A DNA stretch of 14,309 nt from an uncultured Devosia sp. Lineage in GTDB: Bacteria; Pseudomonadota; Alphaproteobacteria; Rhizobiales; Devosiaceae. The stretch is taken from assembly GCA_946480655.1 (NCBI GenBank), contig CAMLKN010000031.1, positions 1-14,309 on the forward strand. The letters are read 5' to 3'. How positions within the stretch are numbered: the first letter of the stretch is position 1; each line of letters begins with the position of its first letter. Below, piece after piece: positions 14,233-14,309 of this stretch. The translations under genes and the position numbers were made by a program. The notes beneath the pieces were generated by a model. The model was not told the DNA's origin, ran no database searches, and was given only the letters and a program-made list of their open reading frames with translations.

Positions 14233-14309
14233 GCCCGGAGCCACGCGAAGGCCGGGCATGTTCCGGTAGAGCGTTTTGAGCCGATCACGGGTCGAGCCAT
14301 GCGAGACCC
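14233..14309. repeat. Inverted-repeat-rich non-coding tail
   Basis: GCCCGG (14233-14238) pairs with CCGGGC (14252-14257), and GGGTC (14289-14293) pairs with GACCC (14305-14309) at the window edge. The GGGTCGAGCC string at 14289-14298 is shared with the right arm of the REP-like repeat (4821-4830), hinting at a related element cut by the window end. I see no coding sequence here. Confidence 0.35.

Overview
The window looks like a core chromosomal segment of a high-GC alphaproteobacterium of the order Hyphomicrobiales. The clues are a DUF4164-zapA pair divergent from a tkt-gap-pgk-(class I) fba cluster, a diverged ThiE-like gene just after the aldolase, and strongly G/C-biased third codon positions. 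A Devosia-like organism would fit, but that is inference. No tRNA, rRNA, CRISPR array, integrase or transposase was seen.

Left end (1-1370), all leftward: a DUF4164 coiled-coil gene and zapA (Z-ring accessory) are followed directly by a parDE toxin-antitoxin module. The ParD antitoxin is intact. The ParE toxin frame is cut by one in-frame TAG, after which ParE-like sequence continues for 20 codons to a second stop. Three TTG(C/G)CAA palindromes spaced exactly 10 bp apart lie between the zapA stop and parD and look like the ParD autoregulatory operator.

Centre (1371-9260): a 245-nt divergent intergenic region precedes tkt, gap, pgk and fba, rightward genes for the triose/pentose phosphate segment of central carbon metabolism. 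The cluster is interrupted twice. Between gap and pgk lie a strong terminator, a REP-like inverted repeat, a putative glycolipid-binding (DUF1089-type) gene and a small membrane-protein gene. Between pgk and fba lies a leftward aldo/keto reductase, convergent with pgk across a bidirectional terminator and divergent from fba across a region with three GTCTAAT repeats. gap and fba each end in a clear intrinsic terminator, so the cluster is several transcription units.

Right part (9261-14309): a 14-bp perfect inverted repeat precedes a ThiE-fold gene that lacks the usual phosphate-binding motifs and is coupled by ATGA overlap to a secreted Sel1-repeat protein. A SuhB-type inositol monophosphatase follows. 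Then come two adjacent genes for a MotA/TolQ/ExbB-like proton channel and a MotB-like OmpA-domain stator with a long coiled coil, probably one ion-driven envelope complex that joins the inner membrane to peptidoglycan. The window ends in non-coding DNA packed with inverted repeats.

Most of the window is ordinary core genome. The best candidates for a second look are the broken parE with its helically phased operator, the MotAB-like pair of unknown role, and the structured intergenic elements.
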